DNA of 61,033 nt from a bacterium (GTDB lineage Bacteria > Joyebacterota > Joyebacteria > Joyebacterales > Joyebacteraceae), in NCBI GenBank assembly GCA_025774245.1, contig JALGWI010000009.1:1-61033 (forward strand), in the 5' to 3' direction. Positions 18,517-26,352 of the stretch are shown here, piece by piece; position 1 is the stretch's first letter, and each line of letters opens with the position of its first letter. The position numbers and the translations under genes were made by a program. The notes below the pieces were generated by a model. The model did no database searches. It saw nothing but the letters and a program-made list of their open reading frames with translations, and had not been told where the DNA came from.

Positions 18517-20295
18517 ATGGACACGCACAGCGACAAGCACAGCGCGCGCCATCGAATGGACCGCATCTGGCCGTGGGTCGCCGGGTTCGCGGCCTTTCTC
18601 TGGATCATCCTCCGGAGCGGAGCCAATCCCCGACGGTTCTCGTATCCCTGTCAGCGGGCGGCCCTGCCGATCGCGGCGACCTGGCTTCTCGCGGTCGCGG
18701 CGTTCGTGGGGGGGAGCCTCGTTCTCCGCCGTTTCGCCCGGTTCTCGGCGATCGCCGTCGTCCTCGTCGGCGTCGTCTGGCTCGTCGGGATCCTGCCCGG
18801 CGCGCTCAGGGCCGATCTGCCGATCCCGCGGGATCTTCCCGTCTGGGAGGTCGCCGACCCGACGTCGGTCCTCTTCGTGATGGAGGACCTCCCGCCGACG
18901 ACCGGATCGCTCGCGGCCGGCGACGAGACCGTTCCCGACGCGTACCTGTCCGACCCGGCGATCGACACGCTCGTCGAGATGCTCGCGACGAAGGGGATCC
19001 ACCTCTGCGAGACGACCGCCCACCCCGACGGTCTCGTCGGTCCGAACGACGTCGTCGTGATCAAGGGGAACTTCCAGTGGAGCGGCCGCAACACGACGAA
19101 CACCGACCGCATCAAGGGACTCGTCTGGCGAATCCTCCAGCACCCCGACGGGTTCACGGGCGAGGTTCTCGTCTGCGACAACGCGCAGGACTACGGGCAC
19201 GGCGGATTCGGGGAGGGGCTCAACGAGAGCGACAACAACTCCGACGACACCGAGCAGTCGATCCTCGACGTCGTCGCGACGTTCCACGCGAAGGGCCACG
19301 AGGTCTACTCGCAGGACTGGAGCGAGTGGTGGAGCGTCGTCGTCGACGAGTACGACACCGGCGACATGAACGACGGGCACCCGTACGAGGAGCCGACGAA
19401 GATCTCCTATCCGAAGTTCCAGTCGCCGTCGGGGAACGAGTACATCTCGCTCCGCCACGGCGTCTGGAACACCGGGTCGAGCACGTACGATCCTGACCGC
19501 CTCGTGATCATCGATTTCCCGGTCATCAAGGAGCACAGCTACACCGGCTCGACCCTGGCGGTCAAGAACTGGGTCGGCGTGCTCACGAGCTACGCGAAGA
19601 GCGCGCGCTACGGAGGCGACACGGCGTTCCACCAGACGTACGTCTACGGGACGCAGGCGCTGCCCGCGAAGGTGATGGAGGCGACGCTCCCGGCGCTCAC
19701 GATCGTCGACGGGACCTGGACGACGACCGACGGGCCGAACAACCAGAACCCGGCCGTCCTGGTCGAGACGAGGATCCTGGTGGCGTCGACCGATCCGCTC
19801 GCCTCGTCGTGGTACGCGGCGAAGTACGTCCTGACGCCGCTCGTCCCGAACCCGAACGACACCGATCCCGACTACCCGAACGGGAGATACAACCGCGCCA
19901 CGAGCAACTGGCTCGCCTACTTCCAGACGGCCGCGATTCCGTTCACGAAGAGCGCCGACGAGATGTCGGTCTACAACGAGGGGATCCTCACGTCGGTCGA
20001 GGGGGAGCCCGTGAAGACAGGGCTGATCCTGCACCAGAACATCCCCAATCCCTTCAACCCGCGCACCACGCTTCGCTTCCACCTTCCCGACGCGCAGACG
20101 GCTAGGCTCGCCATGTACGACGCGGCGGGCCGCGAGGTGGCCGTGCTCGCCGACGGCCCGCTCGGCGCGGGCTGGCACGAGGCGGCCTGGGACGGGACCG
20201 ACGCCTCGGGCCACACCGTCGCCAGCGGCGTGTACTTCGCCCGCCTCCAGGGTGAGGGGGGAGTCGAGGCGAAGAAGACGGTGTTCCTCCGATAG
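18517..20295 (+). CDS. DUF362-domain membrane protein with C-terminal sorting domain
   Basis: 592 aa. GGGAGGGACC precedes the ATG. Three hydrophobic segments lie at about 17-32, 48-70 and 77-94. The central part looks like DUF362: NDVVVIKGNFQWSGRNTTNTD, GEVLVCDNAQ, and LVIIDFPVIKEHSYTG followed by LAVKNWVGVLTS, the usual pattern of that domain. DUF362 proteins often carry or accompany iron-sulfur clusters, but no CxxC cluster is visible here. The C-terminus is a FlgD-like/type A sorting domain (IPNPFNPRTTLRFHL, ASGVYFARL, final KKTVFLR). A surface-sorting tail on a protein with three membrane helices is odd. The reaction is unknown. Confidence 0.8.
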   Translation: MDTHSDKHSARHRMDRIWPWVAGFAAFLWIILRSGANPRRFSYPCQRAALPIAATWLLAVAAFVGGSLVLRRFARFSAIAVVLVGVVWLVGILPGALRADLPIPRDLPVWEVADPTSVLFVMEDLPPTTGSLAAGDETVPDAYLSDPAIDTLVEMLATKGIHLCETTAHPDGLVGPNDVVVIKGNFQWSGRNTTNTDRIKGLVWRILQHPDGFTGEVLVCDNAQDYGHGGFGEGLNESDNNSDDTEQSILDVVATFHAKGHEVYSQDWSEWWSVVVDEYDTGDMNDGHPYEEPTKISYPKFQSPSGNEYISLRHGVWNTGSSTYDPDRLVIIDFPVIKEHSYTGSTLAVKNWVGVLTSYAKSARYGGDTAFHQTYVYGTQALPAKVMEATLPALTIVDGTWTTTDGPNNQNPAVLVETRILVASTDPLASSWYAAKYVLTPLVPNPNDTDPDYPNGRYNRATSNWLAYFQTAAIPFTKSADEMSVYNEGILTSVEGEPVKTGLILHQNIPNPFNPRTTLRFHLPDAQTARLAMYDAAGREVAVLADGPLGAGWHEAAWDGTDASGHTVASGVYFARLQGEGGVEAKKTVFLR

Positions 20296-20332
20296 GCCCG
20301 CCTGGGGTCCCCGCTGGGACAACGTGTTGGCC

Positions 20333-20361
20333 TTGCCACGTACAGATATCCGTGCTATCAT
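20333..20361 (+). promoter_or_regulatory. Sigma70-type promoter
   Basis: TTGCCA-N17-TATCAT, starting a leader of about 115 nt before the GTG start at 20485. Confidence 0.7.
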
Positions 20362-20484
20362 TTCCCGAAGGTGTGTTCCGGTGGTCTCAGGCCTGACGGC
20401 GCTCTCCTTTAGCGCCTGAAGGCAGCTATTGCACCGCCGGCCGAAGACACCACGAGCCACAGCCAGGGAAAGGCCGGACCCGCC

Positions 20485-21726
20485 GTGTCGACTCCCGCGA
20501 TCAGATCGCGCCAGCTCGAAGCGCTCGAGAGGCTCGACGTTCAGGTGAACTCGAACCCCGCCGTGATGTACGTCGAGTCGGTGCGGGGCTGCCCCTACAC
20601 CTGCGTCATGTGCATGGCGCGGGGAACCAAGCCTGTCAAGATGCCGCCCGAGCTCCTGGAGAAGCTCGAGCCCTTCTACCCGGACCTCGAGGTGCTCGCG
20701 ATCCACGGGTTCGGCGAACCGCTGCTGGCGGATCTCGACTACTTCGTGGCGAAGGCCACCGAGCACGACATCGTCCTCCACATGAACACGACCGGGTTCT
20801 TCATGAGCCGGCGCGTGTGCGAGCTCCTGCTCGAGGCCCGGCTCTCGATCCGCTTCTCCATCCACGCCGGGACATCAGAGACCTACCGCCGGGTGATGGG
20901 ACAGGATTTCCGGAAGGTCATCGACAACATCAAGTACCTCACGAAGTCCGCCGAGCAGTCGGGGAAGGACCACGACTTCTGGTTCAGCTACGTCGTGATG
21001 AAGGAGACCCTCGACGACATCGAGGACTTCCTCCGACTGACGCGGGACTGCGGCGTCTCGAGCGTCCGGTTCATGAGGCTCGCGCCGAACAAACAGTCGA
21101 TCCGGGGGTTCACGCTCGAGGACCGGGACTTCCGGTTCCGCTACTTCGAGCAGTTCAACCGGAGGATCTTCCGGACGTTCCACGAGCGCTATCCCCGCTA
21201 CCAGAAACTGGCGGACGAGCTCGGCATCCAGATCGAGTTCGGATCCATGGAATCGAAGAACGCGGCGCGCGCGTCGGCCGGCTGGCTCGTCAACGGCGTG
21301 TCGCGCAGGATCATAGGGAAGAAGCTCCTGCCCCTCCTCCGGCCGCGCGGTCACTGTCTCGCGCCGTGGCTCGGCCAGCTCATCGTGCGGCAGACGGGGG
21401 AGGTGAAGCTCTGCTGCAAGACGTCCTATCTCGTCGGGAACCTCCACGAGGAGACGATCGGCGAGATGTGGAACGGGGACAGGATGGAACGGATCCGCCG
21501 GCCGTTCAGCGAGGGGCGGATCCCGCGCGAGTGCGGGTACTGCCCCGGCTACGACATGCGGAACTATCCGAACAACTCGTTCCCGGAAGCGGAGCGTAGG
21601 TGGCCGGAGTCGCTGCCGACGGGCGGCCGTGCCAGGAAGAGTGACAAGGCAGAAGCGCGCGACACGGAGGAGCAGCCGGCGGACCGTCAGGGGGACCGGG
21701 AGAGGGAGCGGGTGCCCGTTCCCTGA
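20485..21726 (+). CDS. Radical SAM/SPASM domain protein
   Basis: 413 aa, GTG start with GGGAAAGG upstream. The radical SAM cluster motif is CPYTCVMC (Cys36, 40, 43), followed by HGFGEPLL and MNTTGFFM typical of the TIM barrel. The C-terminal Cys-rich part (GHCLAPW, GEVKLCCKTSYLVGNL, CGYC) is a SPASM-type auxiliary cluster region with the usual NLHEETIGEMWNG segment. SPASM proteins modify peptides or proteins, or serve in cofactor and small-molecule biosynthesis. No precursor peptide gene is obvious nearby, so the substrate is undetermined. The tail after about residue 375 is charged and low in complexity (KSDKAEARDTEEQ). It is transcribed alone from its own promoter. Confidence 0.88.
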   Translation: MSTPAIRSRQLEALERLDVQVNSNPAVMYVESVRGCPYTCVMCMARGTKPVKMPPELLEKLEPFYPDLEVLAIHGFGEPLLADLDYFVAKATEHDIVLHMNTTGFFMSRRVCELLLEARLSIRFSIHAGTSETYRRVMGQDFRKVIDNIKYLTKSAEQSGKDHDFWFSYVVMKETLDDIEDFLRLTRDCGVSSVRFMRLAPNKQSIRGFTLEDRDFRFRYFEQFNRRIFRTFHERYPRYQKLADELGIQIEFGSMESKNAARASAGWLVNGVSRRIIGKKLLPLLRPRGHCLAPWLGQLIVRQTGEVKLCCKTSYLVGNLHEETIGEMWNGDRMERIRRPFSEGRIPRECGYCPGYDMRNYPNNSFPEAERRWPESLPTGGRARKSDKAEARDTEEQPADRQGDRERERVPVP

Positions 21727-22072
21727 CGCGGAGCGAGGACTGTGAAGGAACTCCACGGGGCACTCGAGCGGACGGCGCGGGTGCCCCGCTTCTTAGCTGG
21801 AGCGAGCGGGGTTCCCGGCGCCGGCGAACCCGGCGCCCGCCGACCCGGCGTCCGACACCCCGGCGCCGCTCGGTCCCGACCCCGGAACTCGTGTTCCCGT
21901 AACCTCTTGGCAGTCGAGGGGCCTGATGCTACAATGATGCGGCACGTAGAGTCTCCGCGACTCGGGCACCGTCGGTGACCTCGACGCGGCCGGCGACGCC
22001 CACGCTCCTGGCGACGCCGACTCCGTCGGCGTCATCGACCCCGTGAGCGGTCTTCTGCTGAAAGGGGCAACT
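21727..22072 (+). promoter_or_regulatory. Intergenic region with promoter 21907-21935
   Basis: TTGGCA-N17-TACAAT at 21907-21935 is a close sigma70 match. It is followed by a leader of about 130 nt and AAAGGGG just before GTG 22073. Upstream, 21808-21870 is a CGGCG-rich, imperfectly repetitive stretch. No gene is seen. Confidence 0.7.
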
Positions 22073-22981
22073 GTGGGCGCCCTGGCGGACAAGATCCTCC
22101 AGTCGAAGCGGTTCGTCCTGATGAACCGCGCGCGGGCGGATCTCATCGAGGGCCACGTGTGCCGCCGCCTCCAGATCGATCCGAACGATCAGCGCGTCGA
22201 GCACTTCGTGGTCGATAGAGGCACGATCGCCGGTGGGCGGCGGTCGATCGAGATCGTGGAGCTCAGGAGGGTCGCCACCGACCCGCCGCTGGCGATGTAC
22301 GGCATCAAGCGCCCGCACGGCGCGGAGCCGGAGAGCTGTGTGCTCGCCTCGCAGCTCTCGATCGGCCCGTTCGTTCTCGACGTGTCTAACGATGGTGTCA
22401 TCCTTGAGGTGTACTTCCCGCCCGACGTGAACATCCGGGAGCGCCGCCCGATCGCCGGCGAGTACGAGTACTACGGGAAGCGCATGGGAACGCTCTTCCT
22501 CAGGCTCATCCTGGTCGGCGCGAACCTCCTCCTCCTTCACAGGGACGAACGCCTCGATCACATCTTCGTGCTCGGGGGCGGCAAGACCATCGACATCCGC
22601 CTGATCGGCTGGGGATGGGCCGCCATCTGGCCGATCGAGCGGTTCGACGAGTGGGCAGTCGAGCAGTTCCGCTGGATGTACCTGCAGCTGAGCTTCCAGG
22701 AGCCCGCAATCTGGAAGGCCTTCCTCTCGACGCTCATGAAGGACCTGCCGGAGAAGATCGCACCGCAGGCTCTCTCGTACGCCTACCTTGCCTTCGCGAA
22801 GCAGCAGGCGCCATCGCTCGGCGCGGGGGTGCGCGGGGACCTCGCGCAGAGGTTCCTCGAGTTCATCGTGGAGTCCGGCCCGGTCCATCTCGACGTCGAG
22901 CCCTTGAACCGTTTCGCCGAGCAGGGGAGGGACGTCGCCCGGAGGGACCTCGCGGGTCTCTGGGATCGCGTCGTGAGGTAG
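22073..22981 (+). CDS. Hypothetical protein, unrecognised family
   Basis: 302 aa from GTG 22073, chosen because AAAGGGG sits 5 nt upstream; a GTG ten codons earlier is possible. The sequence begins MGALADKILQSKRFVLMNRA and has no signal peptide. One moderately hydrophobic segment (TLFLRLILVGANLLLL) and a Trp-rich stretch (IGWGWAAIWPIERFDEW) lie in the middle, followed by a helical C-terminal third. I see no catalytic or metal-binding motif and do not recognise the family. It has its own strong promoter and is followed by an inverted repeat at 23011-23038, so it is probably monocistronic. Confidence 0.75.
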   Translation: MGALADKILQSKRFVLMNRARADLIEGHVCRRLQIDPNDQRVEHFVVDRGTIAGGRRSIEIVELRRVATDPPLAMYGIKRPHGAEPESCVLASQLSIGPFVLDVSNDGVILEVYFPPDVNIRERRPIAGEYEYYGKRMGTLFLRLILVGANLLLLHRDERLDHIFVLGGGKTIDIRLIGWGWAAIWPIERFDEWAVEQFRWMYLQLSFQEPAIWKAFLSTLMKDLPEKIAPQALSYAYLAFAKQQAPSLGAGVRGDLAQRFLEFIVESGPVHLDVEPLNRFAEQGRDVARRDLAGLWDRVVR

Positions 22982-23010
22982 CTCCCCGGGACAGTCCTCG
23001 CGCTCTGGCG

Positions 23011-23038
23011 GTCGACCGCGGAGAGGCTCGCGGTCGAC
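23011..23038. repeat. Perfect 10-bp inverted repeat
   Basis: GTCGACCGCG and CGCGGTCGAC separated by 8 nt, 30 nt after the stop of the orphan gene. There is no T-run, so it is either a weak terminator or a protein-binding dyad ahead of the lipoprotein gene at 23178. Confidence 0.5.
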
Positions 23039-23177
23039 GCGTTGTCGATCGTGAGGAACAACGGCCTGCCCGTCGACGCCCTGTCGGACTACGGGCAGTC
23101 GATGAACCGGCACGCGTTTCTGCTGGTGGAGCAGCCGCACCGGCCCGCGACCCGGGCCACAGACGGAGGAACGGGAG

Positions 23178-23954
23178 ATGACCATCGAACGGAAGCGGGG
23201 AAGCAACGCGCTCAGCACGCTCGCGGTGTGCACGGCGATCTTCGGCGTGATACTCGCCGGCTGCGCGTGTCAGTGCGGGGGGGACAGCAAGGGGATCGAG
23301 GGTTCCGGCATCGTGACCACCGAGGAGAGGGCCGTGAGCGGGATCTCGGCCGTGATCGTCGCGAACCAGGGCGATCTCATCATCGAGTTCGGGGAGACCG
23401 AGCGCCTGGTGATCGAGGCCGAGGACAACCTGATCGAGCACATCGACGTCAGGGTTTCGGGCGGGAGCCTCAAGATCGCGACGAAGCAGGGTGTAGGGAG
23501 CCTCCGAAACAAGGAGCCGATCCGCTACCATCTCACCGTCAAGGAGTTGACGGCGGTGACGGCCACGAGCGCGGGGGACATCACGGCTCCAGCGATCGAG
23601 ACCGAGCGCTTCTCGATCCGCGCCTCGAGCGCGGGCGACGTCAGGATCGAGGCGCTCACCGCGAAGAGCCTGAGCGCCAGCCTCTCGAGCGCCGGCGACG
23701 TGGTCATCGGCGGCGGATCGGTCGACGAGCAGAACATCACGGTCTCGAGCGCGGGGGACTACGACGCCCGCGGGATGAAGTCGGTCCGCGCGCACGTCTC
23801 GGTGTCGAGCGCCGGCGACGCGACGGTCTGGGTGACCGAGGAGCTCCGCGGCGACCTGTCCAGCGTCGGCGACCTGCACTACGTCGGCGATCCCAAGGTC
23901 GAGGTGCACAGCAGCTCGCAGGGCAAGGTTCTCAAGCTGTCCACGGACGCGTAG
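23178..23954 (+). CDS. GIN-domain (DUF2807) lipoprotein
   Basis: 258 aa. The signal peptide ends in lipobox LAGC (start MTIERKRGSNAL), so the protein is probably lipid-anchored. The mature part is a right-handed beta-helix-like GIN/auto-transporter adhesin head domain. It opens with GIEGSGIVTTEERAVSGIS and contains repeated turns with SSAGD or TSAGD at roughly 20-residue spacing (at least six). Family members are common and functionally vague; some are linked to envelope stress or adhesion. A short run CACQCGG after the lipid-anchored Cys is unusual. It may be co-transcribed with the 62-aa gene at 24007. Confidence 0.88.
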   Translation: MTIERKRGSNALSTLAVCTAIFGVILAGCACQCGGDSKGIEGSGIVTTEERAVSGISAVIVANQGDLIIEFGETERLVIEAEDNLIEHIDVRVSGGSLKIATKQGVGSLRNKEPIRYHLTVKELTAVTATSAGDITAPAIETERFSIRASSAGDVRIEALTAKSLSASLSSAGDVVIGGGSVDEQNITVSSAGDYDARGMKSVRAHVSVSSAGDATVWVTEELRGDLSSVGDLHYVGDPKVEVHSSSQGKVLKLSTDA

Positions 23955-24006
23955 GGCACGCGGCGCCGGGCGGGAGGGAAGAGAGCTCTGGCAGCTGATT
24001 TGTGAG

Positions 24007-24195
24007 ATGGCCGGTGAAACCATGGCGAGGTTCGTGGTGTCCAAGGATGACAACGGCCGTGATCTCGAGAGCGTGAGGGCGATCGACTTCGACGAGCTCA
24101 AGGCCGAATTCAGGAAGGCCGCCGAGGGATTCATAGAAGGAGGCGGGACCGTGCACGAGCAGCTGAGACAGGAACTCCCCGTCTACAAGTCATAG
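24007..24195 (+). CDS. Small protein, unknown function
   Basis: 62 aa if begun at ATG 24007; ATG 24022 is an alternative. The sequence is hydrophilic and charged (ARFVVSKDDNGRDLESVRA, FDELKAEFRKAAEGF), with no signal or membrane segment. It ends just before a strong terminator, which supports it being a real last gene of the transcript. No family recognised. Confidence 0.6.
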   Translation: MAGETMARFVVSKDDNGRDLESVRAIDFDELKAEFRKAAEGFIEGGGTVHEQLRQELPVYKS

Positions 24196-24220
24196 AATCG
24201 ACAGACAACCGGTACTGCGT

Positions 24221-24254
24221 GGGCCCCCGCGGGTGCTGCGGGGGCCCGCTTTTT
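24221..24254 (+). terminator. Strong Rho-independent terminator
   Basis: A 10-bp perfect GC stem (GGGCCCCCGC/GCGGGGGCCC) with a 7-nt loop is followed by GCTTTTT. It ends the lipoprotein/small-protein transcript. Confidence 0.9.
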
Positions 24255-24361
24255 GACTCAGGTTGCATGGGAATCACACAAGATCTCAGGTTGATAAGGG
24301 CGATCCGACTCCACAGGCTGTTTCCCGGCCTGGAGGACGCCCGAGCGAAGAACTGCGGTAC

Positions 24362-24391
24362 TTTACACCCGAAGCCCAACGGGGCTAGAAT
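24362..24391 (+). promoter_or_regulatory. Sigma70-type promoter of the ABC exporter operon
   Basis: TTTACA-N18-TAGAAT, each box matching consensus at five of six positions. It lies about 85 nt before ATG 24478. Confidence 0.6.
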
Positions 24392-24477
24392 CGGGGCCGC
24401 AGCCGGGGACGGCTCGCCCGTCCCCGGGTTTCGCGTAAGAGGCAGGGAGACCGCCCTGCCGGAACCGGAAGCGAATC

Positions 24478-26274
24478 ATGTGGTGGGTCGAAGATAACCT
24501 CGAGGAAGACGAGCAAGACGTCCGGCATCTGCCGCTTCGGGTGATGCTCCGGAAGATCGTTCCGTTCTTCCGCCCGCACAAGCGAACGCTGGCGATCGCG
24601 TCTCTGCTCATGCTCGTCGCCGTCGCCGCGGAGCTCGGCGGGCCGCTCATCATCCGGCACGTCCTGGACGTCGACATCCCCGCCAGCGACCGGCACGGCG
24701 TCCTCCTGCGCGGACTCGCCTACGCCGGCCTGTTCGCGATCGGCATGACGGCGGCGTACATCCAGGTCATCATGGTCGCGCGGGTCGGCCTCACGATCAT
24801 CACGACGCTCCGGGAGGAGACCTTCGCGCACGTGATGAGCCTCTCCCTGGCGTACTTCGACAAGAACCCGCCGGGGAAGCTGATGGCGCGTGTCGAGAGC
24901 GACATCGAGCGGCTGAGGTTGCTCTTCTCTGACGTCGCGCTGGCGCTGCTCAGGAACGCGGTCCTCCTCGGGGGGACGTTCGCCGTCATGCTCTTCGCGA
25001 ACGCGAAGATCACGCTCGCGATTATGCTCCTCATGACGCCGATCGTCGTCGGTACGTACTTCTTCCTGCGGTACATCCGGAGGGCGTTCCGCGTGGTCCG
25101 CAGGCTCTACGCGCGCATCTCGGCGTTCCTGGCGGAGTACGTGACGGGAATCCCGATCCTCCAGATCTTCGGCTACACGGAGAAGGCGCAGATGGACCTG
25201 GCGCGGCTGAACCGCGACAAGTACAGCAAGGAGATCAGGGTCTACTTCCGCGAGTACGCGTTCTGGGGCGCGTTCTCCTCGGTGGAGATCGCGGCCGTCA
25301 TGGTCATCATCTATCTGAGCGCGCGGCACGCGTTCGGCATCGCGATGACGGTCGGGACGCTCGTCCTCTTCATCGAGTACACCAGGAGGCTCTTCTGGCC
25401 GCTCGTGATGTTCTCCGAGCAGCTCGACTTCATCCAGCAGGCGTTCGCCTCGGCCGACCGCGTCTTCGCCGTGCTCGACACGCCGTCGAGGACGCCGGAT
25501 CTGCCGGGCGCGCTCTCGGAGGTGCCTGGGGACTGGGGGGAGATCGCGTTCGACGACGTGAGCTTCGAGTACGACGGCGGGGTGAGGGCCCTGGACCACG
25601 TGAGCTTCCGCGTCGCGCGGGGAGAGAAGGTGGCGCTCGTCGGCCTCTCGGGCGGCGGGAAGACGACGGTGACGAACCTCCTCCTCAGGTACTACGAGCC
25701 GACCGAGGGGAAGGTCGCGCTCGACGGCGTCGACATCCGGGAGTACCGGCAGCGGGAGTGGCGGAAGAAGATCGGGCTCGTGCTCCAGGACATCCACCTT
25801 TTCCCGGGGAGCCTGAGGGACAACCTGCAGGTCCTGCGGGACGGGGTCCCGACGGAGGCGATGGACCGCGCGCTCGAGGTCGTTCAGGCCCGGGGCATGG
25901 TCGAGCGACTCCCGAACGGCTACGACACCGAGTTGGCGGAGGGCGGGGCGAACCTGTCGATGGGCGAGCGCCAGCTCCTCTGCTTCGCGCGGGCCATCGT
26001 GGACGATCCGGACATCCTCGTGCTCGACGAGGCGACCTCGTCGGTTGATCCGGTGACGGAACAGAGGCTTCAGGATTCGCTCGACCACCTTCTCGAGGGG
26101 CGGACGTCGCTCATCGTGGCGCACCGCCTCGCGACCATCACGAAGGTCGACCGGATCCTCGTCCTCCACGAGGGTCGGCTCGTCGAGGAGGGGCCGCACG
26201 AGGAGCTGTACCTGAAGGGCGGAATCTACCGCGACCTGTTCGATCTGCAGTTCGCGGCGCACGTGATCGACTGA
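24478..26274 (+). CDS. ABC exporter half-transporter (TMD-NBD), catalytically complete
   Basis: 598 aa. Six-helix type I exporter membrane domain (about 30-330), then the nucleotide-binding domain: Walker A GLSGGGKTT (389-397), signature LSMGERQ (493-499), Walker B ILVLDE with Glu518, and switch His in VAHRLAT. It is of the MdlB/LmrA-like multidrug or lipid exporter group. The next gene encodes a second half-transporter with a degenerate Walker B, so the pair probably forms a heterodimer with one full catalytic site. The substrate is not predictable. Confidence 0.93.
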   Translation: MWWVEDNLEEDEQDVRHLPLRVMLRKIVPFFRPHKRTLAIASLLMLVAVAAELGGPLIIRHVLDVDIPASDRHGVLLRGLAYAGLFAIGMTAAYIQVIMVARVGLTIITTLREETFAHVMSLSLAYFDKNPPGKLMARVESDIERLRLLFSDVALALLRNAVLLGGTFAVMLFANAKITLAIMLLMTPIVVGTYFFLRYIRRAFRVVRRLYARISAFLAEYVTGIPILQIFGYTEKAQMDLARLNRDKYSKEIRVYFREYAFWGAFSSVEIAAVMVIIYLSARHAFGIAMTVGTLVLFIEYTRRLFWPLVMFSEQLDFIQQAFASADRVFAVLDTPSRTPDLPGALSEVPGDWGEIAFDDVSFEYDGGVRALDHVSFRVARGEKVALVGLSGGGKTTVTNLLLRYYEPTEGKVALDGVDIREYRQREWRKKIGLVLQDIHLFPGSLRDNLQVLRDGVPTEAMDRALEVVQARGMVERLPNGYDTELAEGGANLSMGERQLLCFARAIVDDPDILVLDEATSSVDPVTEQRLQDSLDHLLEGRTSLIVAHRLATITKVDRILVLHEGRLVEEGPHEELYLKGGIYRDLFDLQFAAHVID

Positions 26275-26352
26275 CCGACCGCGCGACGGCGTGCGTGCGG
26301 CTTCGCGGCGGCCGGGCGTCCGGCCGAACCGACGCAGTGAGAGAGTGAACCG

